Below, piece after piece: positions 36,906-45,644 of a stretch of 64,000 nt of DNA (the first letter of the stretch is position 1; each line of letters starts with the position of its first letter). The position numbers and the translations under genes were made by a program. The notes beneath the pieces are model-generated. The model was not told the origin of the DNA, did not search any database, and saw nothing but the letters and a program-made list of their open reading frames with translations. Source of the stretch: Solicola gregarius (lineage in GTDB: Bacteria > Actinomycetota > Actinomycetes > Propionibacteriales > Nocardioidaceae); the NCBI RefSeq assembly GCF_025790165.1, contig NZ_CP094970.1:2418001-2482000 (forward strand). Reading direction: 5' to 3'.

Positions 36906-38420
36906 CTAGGACAGTGGAACGTCTTGGGCGGCACGTACGTAGACGACCTCGTGTACGACCAGCGATACCTGGACGAGCAGCCCGGCGACCAGCGCCAGGC
37001 CCGGTAGCGAGCCGTTCCAGGAGGGCAGGGCGATCAGCAGTGCGACCAGCGAGAGTGCGGTCGAGCCGCCCCAGAACGCTCGTGCGTACCGACCGCGTAC
37101 GAGGGTCGCCGCGGCGACGGTCGCTCCGCGGGTCTCGTGCCTGCCGAGGAGATCGGCTAGCGAGATGGCGACGTGCCCGAGGACGGCGACCACCATGACC
37201 CTGACGGCAAAGGCCGTTGCAGCGTCATCTTGGCCGGTCACGATGCTGGCGAGGATCATCAGACCGGCGCCGACCATCGCGGCCTGCACGAGCAGGTGCG
37301 GAAACAGCCACTTCGACTGCCACAGGTCACGACCCTCGGCCTGGCCGAACAGGAACGCCGTATATCCCGCTGCCATCGCGCACGCGACGATCGCGAGTAC
37401 ACCGATCACCTCGCTGAGACCGCCGACGTCCGCGATACGTACGACGAACCAGGCGATCGCGGCGGCGCCGAGCGCGAGCAGGCAGTAGCCTCCGCGCACC
37501 AACCAGGAACCGTTGTTCGGCCGGGTGAACAGGTAGTAGAACCGCTCCGGGCGCTTGAGGTCCCAGATCAGCAGGACGCCGGTGGCGGCGGCGCCGGCCG
37601 CGGCGAGCACGGGAGCGAGCACCGACCCCGCCACGCCCAGGTCGACGCCGAACAGCAGCGCGAGCGCCGCGGTGAACAGCGCGCCCGCGCCCGCCGCCTT
37701 CGTCCAGAGGTACGTCGCGACCCGCCAGCCCCAGGGCCGCGGATGCGCGGTGTTGAGGGTGGTCGTCGCCGTCGGGTCGGAACCGGTGAAGTCGTCCTGG
37801 GTACGAAGGCGTTGCTCGTCGGGCTTCGCCCACAGGTAGGTGTCGCGAACCGGTGCCTCGAGCGGATCGAGCACCGCGCGGTCAGCGCCCAGGTAGAACA
37901 CGTTCGGTCCGGTGTTCTGCTCGGGAGCGCGTACCTGTGTCGGGTTGTCGGCGATGAGCCGAGCGATGCCGGAGTCCTCGTCGTCGAGGTCGCCGACCCA
38001 GATCGAGTGCGTCGGGCACACCACGACACATGCGGGCTCGAGGCCTTCGTCGACCCGGTGTGCGCAGAAGTTGCACTTCGCCGCGGTGTTGGTGTCTTCG
38101 TCGATGTAGATCGCGTCGTACGGACACGCCTGCATACACGACTTGCAGCCGATGCAGCTGTCGCCGTCGAAGTCGACGATGCCGTCGTCGCGCTTGAACA
38201 GGGCCTCGGTCGGGCAGATCTTGACGCATGGTGCGTCGGTGCAGTGGTTGCAGCGCATCACGCCGAAGTCGCGCGTGTTGTCGGGGTAGCTTCCCGAGTC
38301 GACGTACTTCACCCAGGTGCGGAACTGCCCCACGGGCACGTCGTGCTCGGTCTTGCACGCAACGGTGCAGGCGTGACAGCCAACGCACGTACGCTGGTCG
38401 ATCGCGAATCCGTACTTCAT
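36906..38420 (-). CDS. Fused Fe-S ferredoxin/NrfD-like membrane subunit, probable SoeB-SoeC
   Basis: A 504-residue fusion. Residues about 1-150 hold four [4Fe-4S] motif groups (CVGCHACTVACK, CNHCTDAPCVKICP, CIGCKSCMQACP and CNFC...CVVVCP) as in PsrB/SoeB. After a linker (150-225) comes a membrane part with about eight helices, of NrfD/DmsC type (DLKRPERFYYLFTRPNNGS). In SoeABC these are separate proteins; here one chain would pass electrons from the catalytic subunit to the quinone pool. It starts at ATG 38420. Confidence 0.78.
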   Translation of the reverse strand: MKYGFAIDQRTCVGCHACTVACKTEHDVPVGQFRTWVKYVDSGSYPDNTRDFGVMRCNHCTDAPCVKICPTEALFKRDDGIVDFDGDSCIGCKSCMQACPYDAIYIDEDTNTAAKCNFCAHRVDEGLEPACVVVCPTHSIWVGDLDDEDSGIARLIADNPTQVRAPEQNTGPNVFYLGADRAVLDPLEAPVRDTYLWAKPDEQRLRTQDDFTGSDPTATTTLNTAHPRPWGWRVATYLWTKAAGAGALFTAALALLFGVDLGVAGSVLAPVLAAAGAAATGVLLIWDLKRPERFYYLFTRPNNGSWLVRGGYCLLALGAAAIAWFVVRIADVGGLSEVIGVLAIVACAMAAGYTAFLFGQAEGRDLWQSKWLFPHLLVQAAMVGAGLMILASIVTGQDDAATAFAVRVMVVAVLGHVAISLADLLGRHETRGATVAAATLVRGRYARAFWGGSTALSLVALLIALPSWNGSLPGLALVAGLLVQVSLVVHEVVYVRAAQDVPLS

Positions 38421-38531
38421 AGCACCTCACGAAGCTGAGCCGTACCCGTCAGGATCCCCCGCGTCGGCCTTCGCCGCTAGGCAGCAGAACCTGATCAGCT
38501 CATAGCCTGGGGTTATGCCGCCCGGGAGCCG

Positions 38532-39431
38532 TCAGCCCCCGGCGGCGACCGCTGCGTGCGGACCGACGCCGAGCCCGCGCAGCGCCGTGCCGATCTCGCT
38601 GGGGATGTCGACGACGGCGACGCCCGCCCCGCGCAGGGCAGCGACCTTCGTGTCGGCACTGCCGCGATCGCCGGTCACGATCGCACCCGCGTGGCCCATC
38701 CGCCGGTCGGGTGGTGCACTGCGGCCCGCGATGAACGCGACCGTCGGTACGCCGAGACCGGTGATCACCTCCGCAGCGTCCTCCTCCATCGACCCGCCGA
38801 TCTCTCCGACGATGACGATCGCCTCGGTGGCGGGGTGGGCGACGAGCGCGCGTACCGCGTCGGCCGTCGTCGTACCGAGGATGGGGTCACCACCGACGCC
38901 GATGAACGCGGACTGCCCGAAGCCGGCCGTTACGAGGTTCATGCACACCAAGGTGCCCAGGCTTCCACTGCGCGACACGACGCCGATCCGGCCGGGCCGG
39001 AAGATGTTGGGGGCGAACCCCGGCATGATCCCGACGCTCGACTGACCTGGCACGACGAGCCCGGCCGTGTTCGGACCCACGACGACCGAACCACACTCGC
39101 GCGCGACGGCGAGCATCTCCATCACGTCGTGCGACGGGATGTGCTCGGCGAGACAGACGATCGTACGAATGCCGGCCTCGGCCGCGTCGACGACGGCGTC
39201 CTTGGCACGCGCGGGAGGCACGAACAGGACGGTTGCGTCGAGGTCGTGTGCGGCCGCTGCGTCTGCGGCCGTGTCGTAGACGGGGACGCCGTGGACCTCT
39301 CGCCCCGCGCGACCGGGGCTGGCGCCGGCAACGACGCGCGTGCCGCACTCCTCCATGCGCTCGGTCCAGTACTGGCCCTGCCGGCCCGTGATGCCCTGTA
39401 CCAGGACCGCATGCTGTGCGGTGACGATCAT
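38532..39431 (-). CDS. sauD: ADP-forming acyl-CoA ligase alpha subunit (SucD-like), probable sulfoacetate-CoA ligase
   Basis: A 299-residue SucD-family subunit. The CoA-binding Rossmann start is VLVQGITGRQGQYWTERM, with VVGPNTAG and GRIGVVSRSGSLGT. The phosphohistidine loop is RMGHAGAIV. Its ATG overlaps the stop of the beta subunit. The neighbouring acylating dehydrogenase and sulfonate genes fit the SauCD route known from Bilophila, in which sulfoacetate is activated with ATP and CoA. Alternatives are another small carboxylic acid (malate, citramalate) or a spare succinyl-CoA synthetase. Confidence 0.65.
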   Translation of the reverse strand: MIVTAQHAVLVQGITGRQGQYWTERMEECGTRVVAGASPGRAGREVHGVPVYDTAADAAAAHDLDATVLFVPPARAKDAVVDAAEAGIRTIVCLAEHIPSHDVMEMLAVARECGSVVVGPNTAGLVVPGQSSVGIMPGFAPNIFRPGRIGVVSRSGSLGTLVCMNLVTAGFGQSAFIGVGGDPILGTTTADAVRALVAHPATEAIVIVGEIGGSMEEDAAEVITGLGVPTVAFIAGRSAPPDRRMGHAGAIVTGDRGSADTKVAALRGAGVAVVDIPSEIGTALRGLGVGPHAAVAAGG

Positions 39432-40591
39432 GCCGAGACCTCCCGATCGCTGCGCGCGTTGGCGATCGCCTCACGTACGGCGTCGTCCATCAGGTCATGC
39501 GGCTCCATGCCGAGCCGTTCGCGTACCAGAGCGATGGCCTCCTGCTCGCCGGTGCCATGGATGGTGAACGAGATCGGAACGTCTGGTCGCAGCTCTTCGA
39601 TCGCGTTGACGACACCGTCGGTCATCACGTCGGTACGCGCGAATGCTCCGCAGAAGTTGACCAGAACGCTGCGCACGTTGGGATTGGACAACACCAGGTC
39701 GAGTGCCGGTGTTGCCTTCGTGTACGCGTCGCCGCCGATCTCGAGGAAGTTCGCCGCCCGCCCGCCGAAGTGGCTGATCGCATCGAGCGTCGTCATCGTG
39801 AGACCCGCACCGTTGGCGAGGACGCCGACGTCGCCGCCAAGCTCGATGTAGGAGAGTCCGAGCTCGGCACCGCTGCGTTCGAGGTCGGTGCCACCGGATG
39901 AAGGAGTGCCGCCTTGCAGGTCGGCGAGTCGAGTCTCTTGGCGCATGACCGACGCAGCGTCGATCGTGACCTTGGCGTCCAGGGCGACGACATCGCCGCT
40001 GGTCGTGAGCGCGAGCGGGTTGACTTCGACGAGGCTCGCATCGGCGTCGACGTACAGGCGGTAGATGGCGGCGAGCGCATCCGCGACCGCGTCGACGCTC
40101 CCGGGCGCAAGGCCGCTGTCGCGCACCATGGCCCCGATCGCCTCGGTGGATGCCGGCTCGCGGATGTCGAGGGGCAACCGACGCACGCTCTCGGGGCTCG
40201 TCGCGTTGACCTCCTCGATGTCCATGCCGCCCGCGGTCGAGAACAGCAGCACGGGGCCCTTGCTCACCGGGTCGTCGAGAACGGCCGCGTACAGCTCGTG
40301 GCCGATGTCGACCGCCTGCTCGACGAGCAACCGTCGTACGCGGTGGCCGTGCACGTCGCTGCCCAGGATCTCTCGTGCTGCGGCCTCCGCGGCGGCGGCC
40401 GACTCGACCACCAGCACCCCACCCGCCTTGCCGCGCTTGCCGCTGGTGATCTGTGCCTTGCAGACGACCCGACCGCCGAGCTCCGCGGCGACTGCACCTG
40501 CGGCGTCCGGCGAGTCGGCGACGTCACCACGCGGCACCGCGATGCCGATCGACGCGAGTAGCTGTTTGCCCTGGTGCTCGAGAAGGTTCAC
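39428..40591 (-). CDS. sauC: ADP-forming acyl-CoA ligase beta subunit (SucC-like), probable sulfoacetate-CoA ligase
   Basis: A 387-residue SucC-family ATP-grasp subunit. MNLLEHQGKQLLASIGI starts the ATP-grasp domain, CKAQITSGKRGKAGGV is the nucleotide loop, SLVEVNPLAL holds the metal-binding residues, and GAGLTMTTLDAI and NFLEIGGDA are in the C-terminal CoA-ligase domain. It overlaps both neighbours by 4 bp (sauS stop, sauD start), so the three are made in fixed proportion. Confidence 0.66.
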   Translation of the reverse strand: MNLLEHQGKQLLASIGIAVPRGDVADSPDAAGAVAAELGGRVVCKAQITSGKRGKAGGVLVVESAAAAEAAAREILGSDVHGHRVRRLLVEQAVDIGHELYAAVLDDPVSKGPVLLFSTAGGMDIEEVNATSPESVRRLPLDIREPASTEAIGAMVRDSGLAPGSVDAVADALAAIYRLYVDADASLVEVNPLALTTSGDVVALDAKVTIDAASVMRQETRLADLQGGTPSSGGTDLERSGAELGLSYIELGGDVGVLANGAGLTMTTLDAISHFGGRAANFLEIGGDAYTKATPALDLVLSNPNVRSVLVNFCGAFARTDVMTDGVVNAIEELRPDVPISFTIHGTGEQEAIALVRERLGMEPHDLMDDAVREAIANARSDREVSA

Positions 40592-42036
40592 GCGTCCACC
40601 CCGTACCTACGCCGGTAGTGGCCGAACAGGTCGGCCTCGCTCGGCTCTCGTGGTTCGATCACCCGCGCAAGTCGGGTGGTGTTCAGGAAGTGCCGGTACG
40701 AGAGGTTCTCGCTGATGCTGTTGCCCGCCCACGTACCGGCGCCCATGGTGAGCGTGAAGCCGAGGCCGTTGTCGAAGCTGCCGCCGTTGCCGAATGCGTG
40801 CGCCTGGTTGACGAGTACGCGAGCGACCCGTAGCCGCTCGGCGACCTGCCGAGCGCGATCGTCACTGCGGGTGTGGATGCCGCAGGAGTGCCCGGCGCCT
40901 TGGAAGTCGAGGATCCCCTGGATCCGGGCGAGCGCGTCGTCGAGGTCGGACCATCGATAGACGGTGAGCACAACCGACAGCTTCTCGCCACTGAACGGGT
41001 GCTCCGGGCCGTACGCATCCTCCTCGACCATGATGAACGTGGTGCCGTCCGGTATGTCGAGCCCGGCATGCTGGGCGATCGTCGCGGGCGACTGCGCCGT
41101 CACGCCTTGGCTGAGGCTGCCGTCCGGCCACATCGCCTGCTGGAGTCGGGCGCGCTGGTGTTCGTCGAGGAGGTATCCGCCCGCTGCGCGCAGCTCTTCG
41201 ACTGCGTCGTCGTACACGGCGTCGTGGATGTGCACGGAGTTCTCCGACGAGCAGCTGGTCGCGTAGTCGAAGGTCTTGCTGAGTGCGATCTTGGCGGCCG
41301 CGTCGCTCAGGTCGGCATCGGCGTCGATCAGTACCGGGGCGTTCCCGACACCGACACCGATGGCGGGAGTGCCCGAGCTGTACGCGGCACGTACGTTCTT
41401 CTGCGAACCGGTCACGACGACGAAGTCGGCCTGCCGCATCAGCTCGTACGTGAGCTCCTTGCTCGGCTCGTCGATGGCCTGGACCAGGTCGCTCGGCGCT
41501 CCGACAACGGCGAGCTGCTCGCGGATGTAGCTCAGCAGCAGCTGACACGTCGATGCCCCTTTCGGCGACGGCGACAAGATGACCGCATTGCCTGCCTTGA
41601 GTGCCATCAGGGCCTTGTTGGCGGGTGTCGCCGCGGGGTTCGTCGACGGACAGACCGCGGCAACGACGCCCATCGGCTTCGCGTACTCCGTGAGACCGAG
41701 CTCCGGGATCTCCCGGATCACGCCGACCGACCTGCCTGCTTGCAGATCGCGGAGCGTGCCCATCGTCTTGCGGCGGTTCTTGGCGTACTTGTCGGAGACG
41801 TTGCCGAGGCCGGTGTCGGCAACCGCCAGCTCGGCGAGCGCCTGCGCGCGGCCCGGCTCGACGATCGCCCAGGCGACGGCGTCGACCACGTCGTCGACCC
41901 TGCGCTGGTCGTACGTCTCGAACTCGCGTTGCGCCGTACGCGCCCGCTCGACGAGCGCGGTGACCCGATCGGCGACCTGCCGGCCATCCGCCGCGGCTCT
42001 GGTAGCGATGCTCACCGCGCCAACCTCCACTGTCAT
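40588..42036 (-). CDS. sauS: Acylating aldehyde dehydrogenase, probable sulfoacetaldehyde dehydrogenase SauS
   Basis: A 482-residue CoA-acylating aldehyde dehydrogenase of the EutE/AdhE-N family. The catalytic Cys is in DYATSCSSENS; GVVAAVCPSTNPAATPANKA and ALKAGNAVILSPSP build the cofactor fold. In the proposed pathway it reduces sulfoacetyl-CoA to sulfoacetaldehyde, feeding Xsc; in the other direction it would oxidise sulfoacetaldehyde. ATG 42036 is used, but GTG 42015 has a better GGAGG upstream. A promoter (TTGACC-18-TAGTCT) lies at 42061-42090. Confidence 0.7.
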   Translation of the reverse strand: MTVEVGAVSIATRAAADGRQVADRVTALVERARTAQREFETYDQRRVDDVVDAVAWAIVEPGRAQALAELAVADTGLGNVSDKYAKNRRKTMGTLRDLQAGRSVGVIREIPELGLTEYAKPMGVVAAVCPSTNPAATPANKALMALKAGNAVILSPSPKGASTCQLLLSYIREQLAVVGAPSDLVQAIDEPSKELTYELMRQADFVVVTGSQKNVRAAYSSGTPAIGVGVGNAPVLIDADADLSDAAAKIALSKTFDYATSCSSENSVHIHDAVYDDAVEELRAAGGYLLDEHQRARLQQAMWPDGSLSQGVTAQSPATIAQHAGLDIPDGTTFIMVEEDAYGPEHPFSGEKLSVVLTVYRWSDLDDALARIQGILDFQGAGHSCGIHTRSDDRARQVAERLRVARVLVNQAHAFGNGGSFDNGLGFTLTMGAGTWAGNSISENLSYRHFLNTTRLARVIEPREPSEADLFGHYRRRYGVDA

Positions 42037-42060
42037 TATTTGGAAAAGCCTTTCACATAG

Positions 42061-42090
42061 AGACTAAGCGAGCGCATCTCTGCCGGTCAA
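42061..42090 (-). promoter_or_regulatory. sauSCD promoter
   Basis: On the minus strand TTGACC (42085-42090), 18 bp, TAGTCT (42061-42066). A good sigma70-type match 25 bp upstream of the first possible sauS start. Confidence 0.5.
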
Positions 42091-42123
42091 GGAGACACCG
42101 AGAGTGCATGGTTCGGAGTGGAA

Positions 42124-42139
42124 CGAACCCTTGGGTTCG
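42124..42139. promoter_or_regulatory. Palindrome upstream of sauS, candidate IclR site or iclR terminator
   Basis: CGAACCC-TT-GGGTTCG is a perfect 7-bp-arm palindrome. It lies 34 bp upstream of the sauS -35 element and 22 bp after the iclR stop, so it may be an operator for the adjacent IclR regulator or a weak terminator. Confidence 0.4.
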
Positions 42140-42161
42140 AATCCAGGTGAGCGTTCCGGGC

Positions 42162-42956
42162 TCAGATCTGGTAGCCGTGCGGGAGCATCTCCGAGACCGT
42201 CGTGGCGGCCTCGATCACGCTGGTGCTGAGCTCGTCCAGCCGGTTCTGCGGCATTCGTACCTGCGGTCCTTGCACCGCGAGCGCGGCCAAGAGCGAGCCG
42301 TCGCCGGCGCGTACGGGTGCCGCCACGCCGCAGACGCCCGACATGCGCTCACCGAGGTTCGTGCCATAACCGGTCTTGCGTACCTGATCGAGCTCGCGGG
42401 TCAGGGCTGCCCGCGAGGTGATCGTCGACGACGTCAGCTCCTCGAGCTTGCCGAGTGCCGCGAGCTCTGCCTTCGGGTCGTCCGCGAACGCGAGCAGTAC
42501 CTTGCCCGTACTCGTGCAGTGCAAGGGGATTCGCGTGCCCGTGGGTTGCGTGAAGCGCAGTGGCTGGGGCGACTCGTACCGCAGGACGACGAGCCCTCGA
42601 TCGCCATCGCGTACGACCAGGTTCACCGACTCGCCGGTCTCGTCGCGAAGCTGCTCGAGTACGGGCGCGACGGCGTCGAAGCCGAGATCACGTTCGGCCG
42701 CACGGCCAAGCAGGAAGGACGCACGCCCGAGGCGGTATCGGCCACTGTCGGCCCGTTGCGCGACGTACCCGGCACTGGCGAGGGCGCGCAGAATGCGATG
42801 GGCGGTGCTGGTGTGCAGGGAGAGCGTGCGGGCGATCTCGGTGAGGCCGACGTCGCGGTTCGACCCACGAAGCAGGTCGAGGACCTCGAGCGCCCGCGTG
42901 ATGGTCTGAGCACCGGCGACGCGCCCTTCACGGGACGGCGACTCCGCCTCACTCAT
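42162..42956 (-). CDS. IclR-family regulator of the sulfoacetate module
   Basis: About 264 residues from ATG 42956; ATG 42992 would add 12 residues. An N-terminal winged helix (TRALEVLDLLRGSNRDVGLT, then HTSTAHRILRALASAGYV) is joined to an IclR effector domain (ETGESVNLVVRDGDRGLVVL, CTSTGKVLLAF, GVCGVAAPV). It sits between the TctABC genes and sauSCD on the same strand, so it probably senses the transported substrate or its CoA ester. Confidence 0.88.
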   Translation of the reverse strand: MSEAESPSREGRVAGAQTITRALEVLDLLRGSNRDVGLTEIARTLSLHTSTAHRILRALASAGYVAQRADSGRYRLGRASFLLGRAAERDLGFDAVAPVLEQLRDETGESVNLVVRDGDRGLVVLRYESPQPLRFTQPTGTRIPLHCTSTGKVLLAFADDPKAELAALGKLEELTSSTITSRAALTRELDQVRKTGYGTNLGERMSGVCGVAAPVRAGDGSLLAALAVQGPQVRMPQNRLDELSTSVIEAATTVSEMLPHGYQI

Positions 42957-43075
42957 ACTGGTCCCCGCTCGGCTCTGCGAATGCGTCAGCATGCTATCAA
43001 CTCACGCGGCGGCCCTCGCTCGCGTACACCGGCTCGACCGATGCGAACCCGCGGGCAATGGTGGGGCATCGTCGC

Positions 43076-44074
43076 TCACTCGCTCATGCCGTACTTGTCG
43101 AGCTGGGCCGTGATCAGCTCGTTCTGCTCGTCCAGGAAGGCCTGGAAGTCGTCGGCGTTCTGATAGCTGTCGTCGTCTGCGTAGACCTGCTTCTGGAACT
43201 CCTGCATCTCGGAGGAGTCGACCGCGTCCTTGCACGCGTCCGACAGAGCGTCGACCACGTCGGTCTCGGTGTCGGCGTTGACGACGATCCCGCGGAACTG
43301 CGGCAGCACTACATCCTCGGGCAGCCCGATGTCGGCCGCCGTCGGCACGTCGTCGTAGCCCTCGACGGGTGTCTTCGACAGCAGGATGACCGGCACGAAG
43401 TCACCCGAGTCGAGGTACTCCCGGACGTCCCCGAGCTGCTCGTACAGCGCGTCTACCTCGCCGCCGAGCAGGGCCGCATAGCGCTCGCTCGGCTCGGAGA
43501 ACGGTACGGCGCGGAACTTCGTGTCCTGGGTCTCCTCGAGCGCCGCCAGCACGACGTCGTCCACGCTGTTCGAGCCGACCGTTGCCACGGTGAGCTCACC
43601 GGGCTGGGACTTCGCATCGGCCGCGAGATCCTTCCAGTCGTCGTACTTGTCCTTGCGAACCATCAGGGCGGACGGCATCGACTGCAGGCGACAGACCGCG
43701 GTGAGCTCGTCCATCGAGAACGACGCTGCTCCCGCGGGGACCGTGGTGAAGGTGTCCTGGATCATGATCGACATCGACTCGCCCGGACGGGACGACAGCA
43801 TCTTGGTCGTGCCCGTGCTCCCCGTTGCGCCGGGCACGTTCACGACCGGGACGTCGGTGTCGATCGACGACTCCATCTGCGCCGCGGCCGCCCGAGCCAC
43901 CTGGTCGGAGCCTCCGCCCGGGCCGAACGGTGCCACCATCTCCACCGGGCGGCGAAAGGTCGCCGACCCGTCAGCGCCACCCGAGGACGTGTTCGTACTG
44001 CATGCTGCGACAGCGGCGACGAGCGCGACGGATAGTCCCGCCGATGCCACCACCCTTGTTCTGGCTCTGGACAT
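43076..44074 (-). CDS. tctC: TctC-type solute-binding lipoprotein
   Basis: A 332-residue tripartite tricarboxylate transporter (TTT) binding protein. ATG 44074 follows AAGGAG, and the lipobox VAAVAAC anchors it. Family features are FRRPVEMVAPFGPGGGSDQVAR near the N-terminus, TVATVGSNSVDDVVLAAL and AALLGGEVDAL. TTT systems carry carboxylates, and one (SlcHFG) carries sulfolactate, so a sulfonated carboxylate such as sulfoacetate is a reasonable ligand here. Confidence 0.87.
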   Translation of the reverse strand: MSRARTRVVASAGLSVALVAAVAACSTNTSSGGADGSATFRRPVEMVAPFGPGGGSDQVARAAAAQMESSIDTDVPVVNVPGATGSTGTTKMLSSRPGESMSIMIQDTFTTVPAGAASFSMDELTAVCRLQSMPSALMVRKDKYDDWKDLAADAKSQPGELTVATVGSNSVDDVVLAALEETQDTKFRAVPFSEPSERYAALLGGEVDALYEQLGDVREYLDSGDFVPVILLSKTPVEGYDDVPTAADIGLPEDVVLPQFRGIVVNADTETDVVDALSDACKDAVDSSEMQEFQKQVYADDDSYQNADDFQAFLDEQNELITAQLDKYGMSE

Positions 44075-44078
44075 GTGC

Positions 44079-45620
44079 TTACTCCTTGTCGGCGTACGAG
44101 GTGGTCGGTTCGGTGGATTCCGGTGCTGTGCGGGCCGCGCGCGCCGTACGTACGGAGCGATAGACCAAGAAGGCGAGAAGCAGCACCCAGACCACGGTGA
44201 GGACGGCGGAGATCGGCCGATCGACGAAGACCATCGGGTCATTGCCGGACGAGATCATTGCCGTGACGAAGTAGCGCTCCGCCAAGGGCCCGAGGATCGC
44301 CCCGAGCACCAGCGGAGCGAGCGGGTATCCCCAACGCTGCATGAAGAAGCCGAGCGCCGCGAACAACGTCATGATCCAGACGTCCGACATGGAGTTGCGG
44401 ATCGCGAACGCGCCGATGTAGGCGAACAGCACGATGACGCCCGCGACGTACACCTCCGGAACGGACAGCAGGCGCACCATCGGCTTCGTGGCGAGGAGCC
44501 CGAAGATGAACATCAGAACCACGCTCACCAGCAGCGCGGCCACGATGGTGTAGACCAGCTCCGGCTGCGTCTCGAAGATCTGCGGCCCGGGCTGCACGTT
44601 GTGCAGCATCAGCGCGCCGAGAATGACCGCGGTCGCGGCGCTGCCGGGGATGCCGAGGACGAGCAGCGGTATGAACGCCCCGCCGACCGTTGCCGTCGAT
44701 GCCGCCTGCGGCGCGACAATGCCGTTCGGGTCGCCCTGCCCGACCTTGGTCCGATGCTTGCCGAACTGCTTCTCCATGCCGTACGAGACGAACGACGCGA
44801 CCGTCGCGCCGGCACCCGGGACGGCGCCGAGCAGAGATCCGGTGACGACGCCGCGGCCGAGTGCGCCCGATCGGGCACGGAGCGCGCGCAGGCCGGGGAC
44901 CGTCGTACGAATCTTGGCGGGCTGCTGCGCGGCGTCATCGGCGAACCGTGCACCGTAGCGCTGGATGACGCTGCCGAGCGCGTAGACGCCGACCATGATC
45001 GGCAGGTAGTCGATGCCGTCGCGAAGGATGTCGACGCCGAAGTCGAACCGGACGGTTCCGTAAACGTCGTCGACGCCGACCGTCGCCACCAGCATGCCGA
45101 TGAGCATCGACGCGATCGACCGGAGCACGGAGCGGCCCGCGAGCGCGAGCACGCTGGTGAGGCCGAGCATGATGATGATGAAGTACTCGGCCTGGCCGAA
45201 CTTCAGCGCGAAGTGTGCGAACGAGCGTGCGGCGAACGTGAGGAGCAGCCAGGCGACGAGCCCGCCCGCGAGTGCGGACACCGCGGCCCAGCCGAGTGCC
45301 TCCGCAGCGCGGCCTTGGCGGGTCATCTGGTAGCCGTCCCACAGCAGGGGCACGTTGTTCGGCTCTCCGGGGATGTGCAGCAGGATCGAGGTGATGGCGC
45401 CGCCGTACGTGCCGGCGACGTAGACCGCGAGCATCAGGACGATCCCGACGTCGGTGTCCATTCCGTACGTGAAGGGCAGAATGAGCAGGACGCCCATCAC
45501 GAACGTGAGGCCGGGGAGCACCCCGACGATCAGGCCGGTCAGCACGCCGAGTACGAGGATCGCCCACATCGTCAGGTCGAAGCTCGTGAGCGCGTTCATC
45601 GCGCCTTGCAGGGTTTCCAT
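44079..45620 (-). CDS. tctA: TctA-type large membrane subunit
   Basis: A 513-residue TctA protein with about 11-12 membrane helices. The hallmark G-rich segments are present: GVLPGLTFVMGVLLILPFTY, AGTYGGAITSILLHIPGEPN near the N-terminus and GLLGAVPGAGATVASFVSYG-like SLLGAVPGAGATVASFV centrally, plus GNPFIPLLVLGIPGSAATAV-like IPLLVLGIPGSAATAVILGA. It starts at ATG 45620 after AGGAG. It is the sodium/proton-coupled translocation subunit of the TTT importer. Confidence 0.9.
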   Translation of the reverse strand: METLQGAMNALTSFDLTMWAILVLGVLTGLIVGVLPGLTFVMGVLLILPFTYGMDTDVGIVLMLAVYVAGTYGGAITSILLHIPGEPNNVPLLWDGYQMTRQGRAAEALGWAAVSALAGGLVAWLLLTFAARSFAHFALKFGQAEYFIIIMLGLTSVLALAGRSVLRSIASMLIGMLVATVGVDDVYGTVRFDFGVDILRDGIDYLPIMVGVYALGSVIQRYGARFADDAAQQPAKIRTTVPGLRALRARSGALGRGVVTGSLLGAVPGAGATVASFVSYGMEKQFGKHRTKVGQGDPNGIVAPQAASTATVGGAFIPLLVLGIPGSAATAVILGALMLHNVQPGPQIFETQPELVYTIVAALLVSVVLMFIFGLLATKPMVRLLSVPEVYVAGVIVLFAYIGAFAIRNSMSDVWIMTLFAALGFFMQRWGYPLAPLVLGAILGPLAERYFVTAMISSGNDPMVFVDRPISAVLTVVWVLLLAFLVYRSVRTARAARTAPESTEPTTSYADKE

Positions 45621-45644
45621 CGGAACTCCTGTCCTGTCGGTGGG

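Noticed and set aside
38532-40591. SucCD as the TCA-cycle succinyl-CoA synthetase
   Set aside because: The genes overlap an acylating aldehyde dehydrogenase and lie in a sulfonate island; sequences diverge from housekeeping SucCD in the substrate region. Kept as an alternative only.
42130-42147. CTTGGGTTCGAATCCAGG looks like a tRNA T-arm, suggesting an island attachment site
   Set aside because: No acceptor stem, anticodon arm or 3' end fits around it, and the same bases form the CGAACCC-TT-GGGTTCG palindrome in a promoter region, so chance or an operator is more likely.
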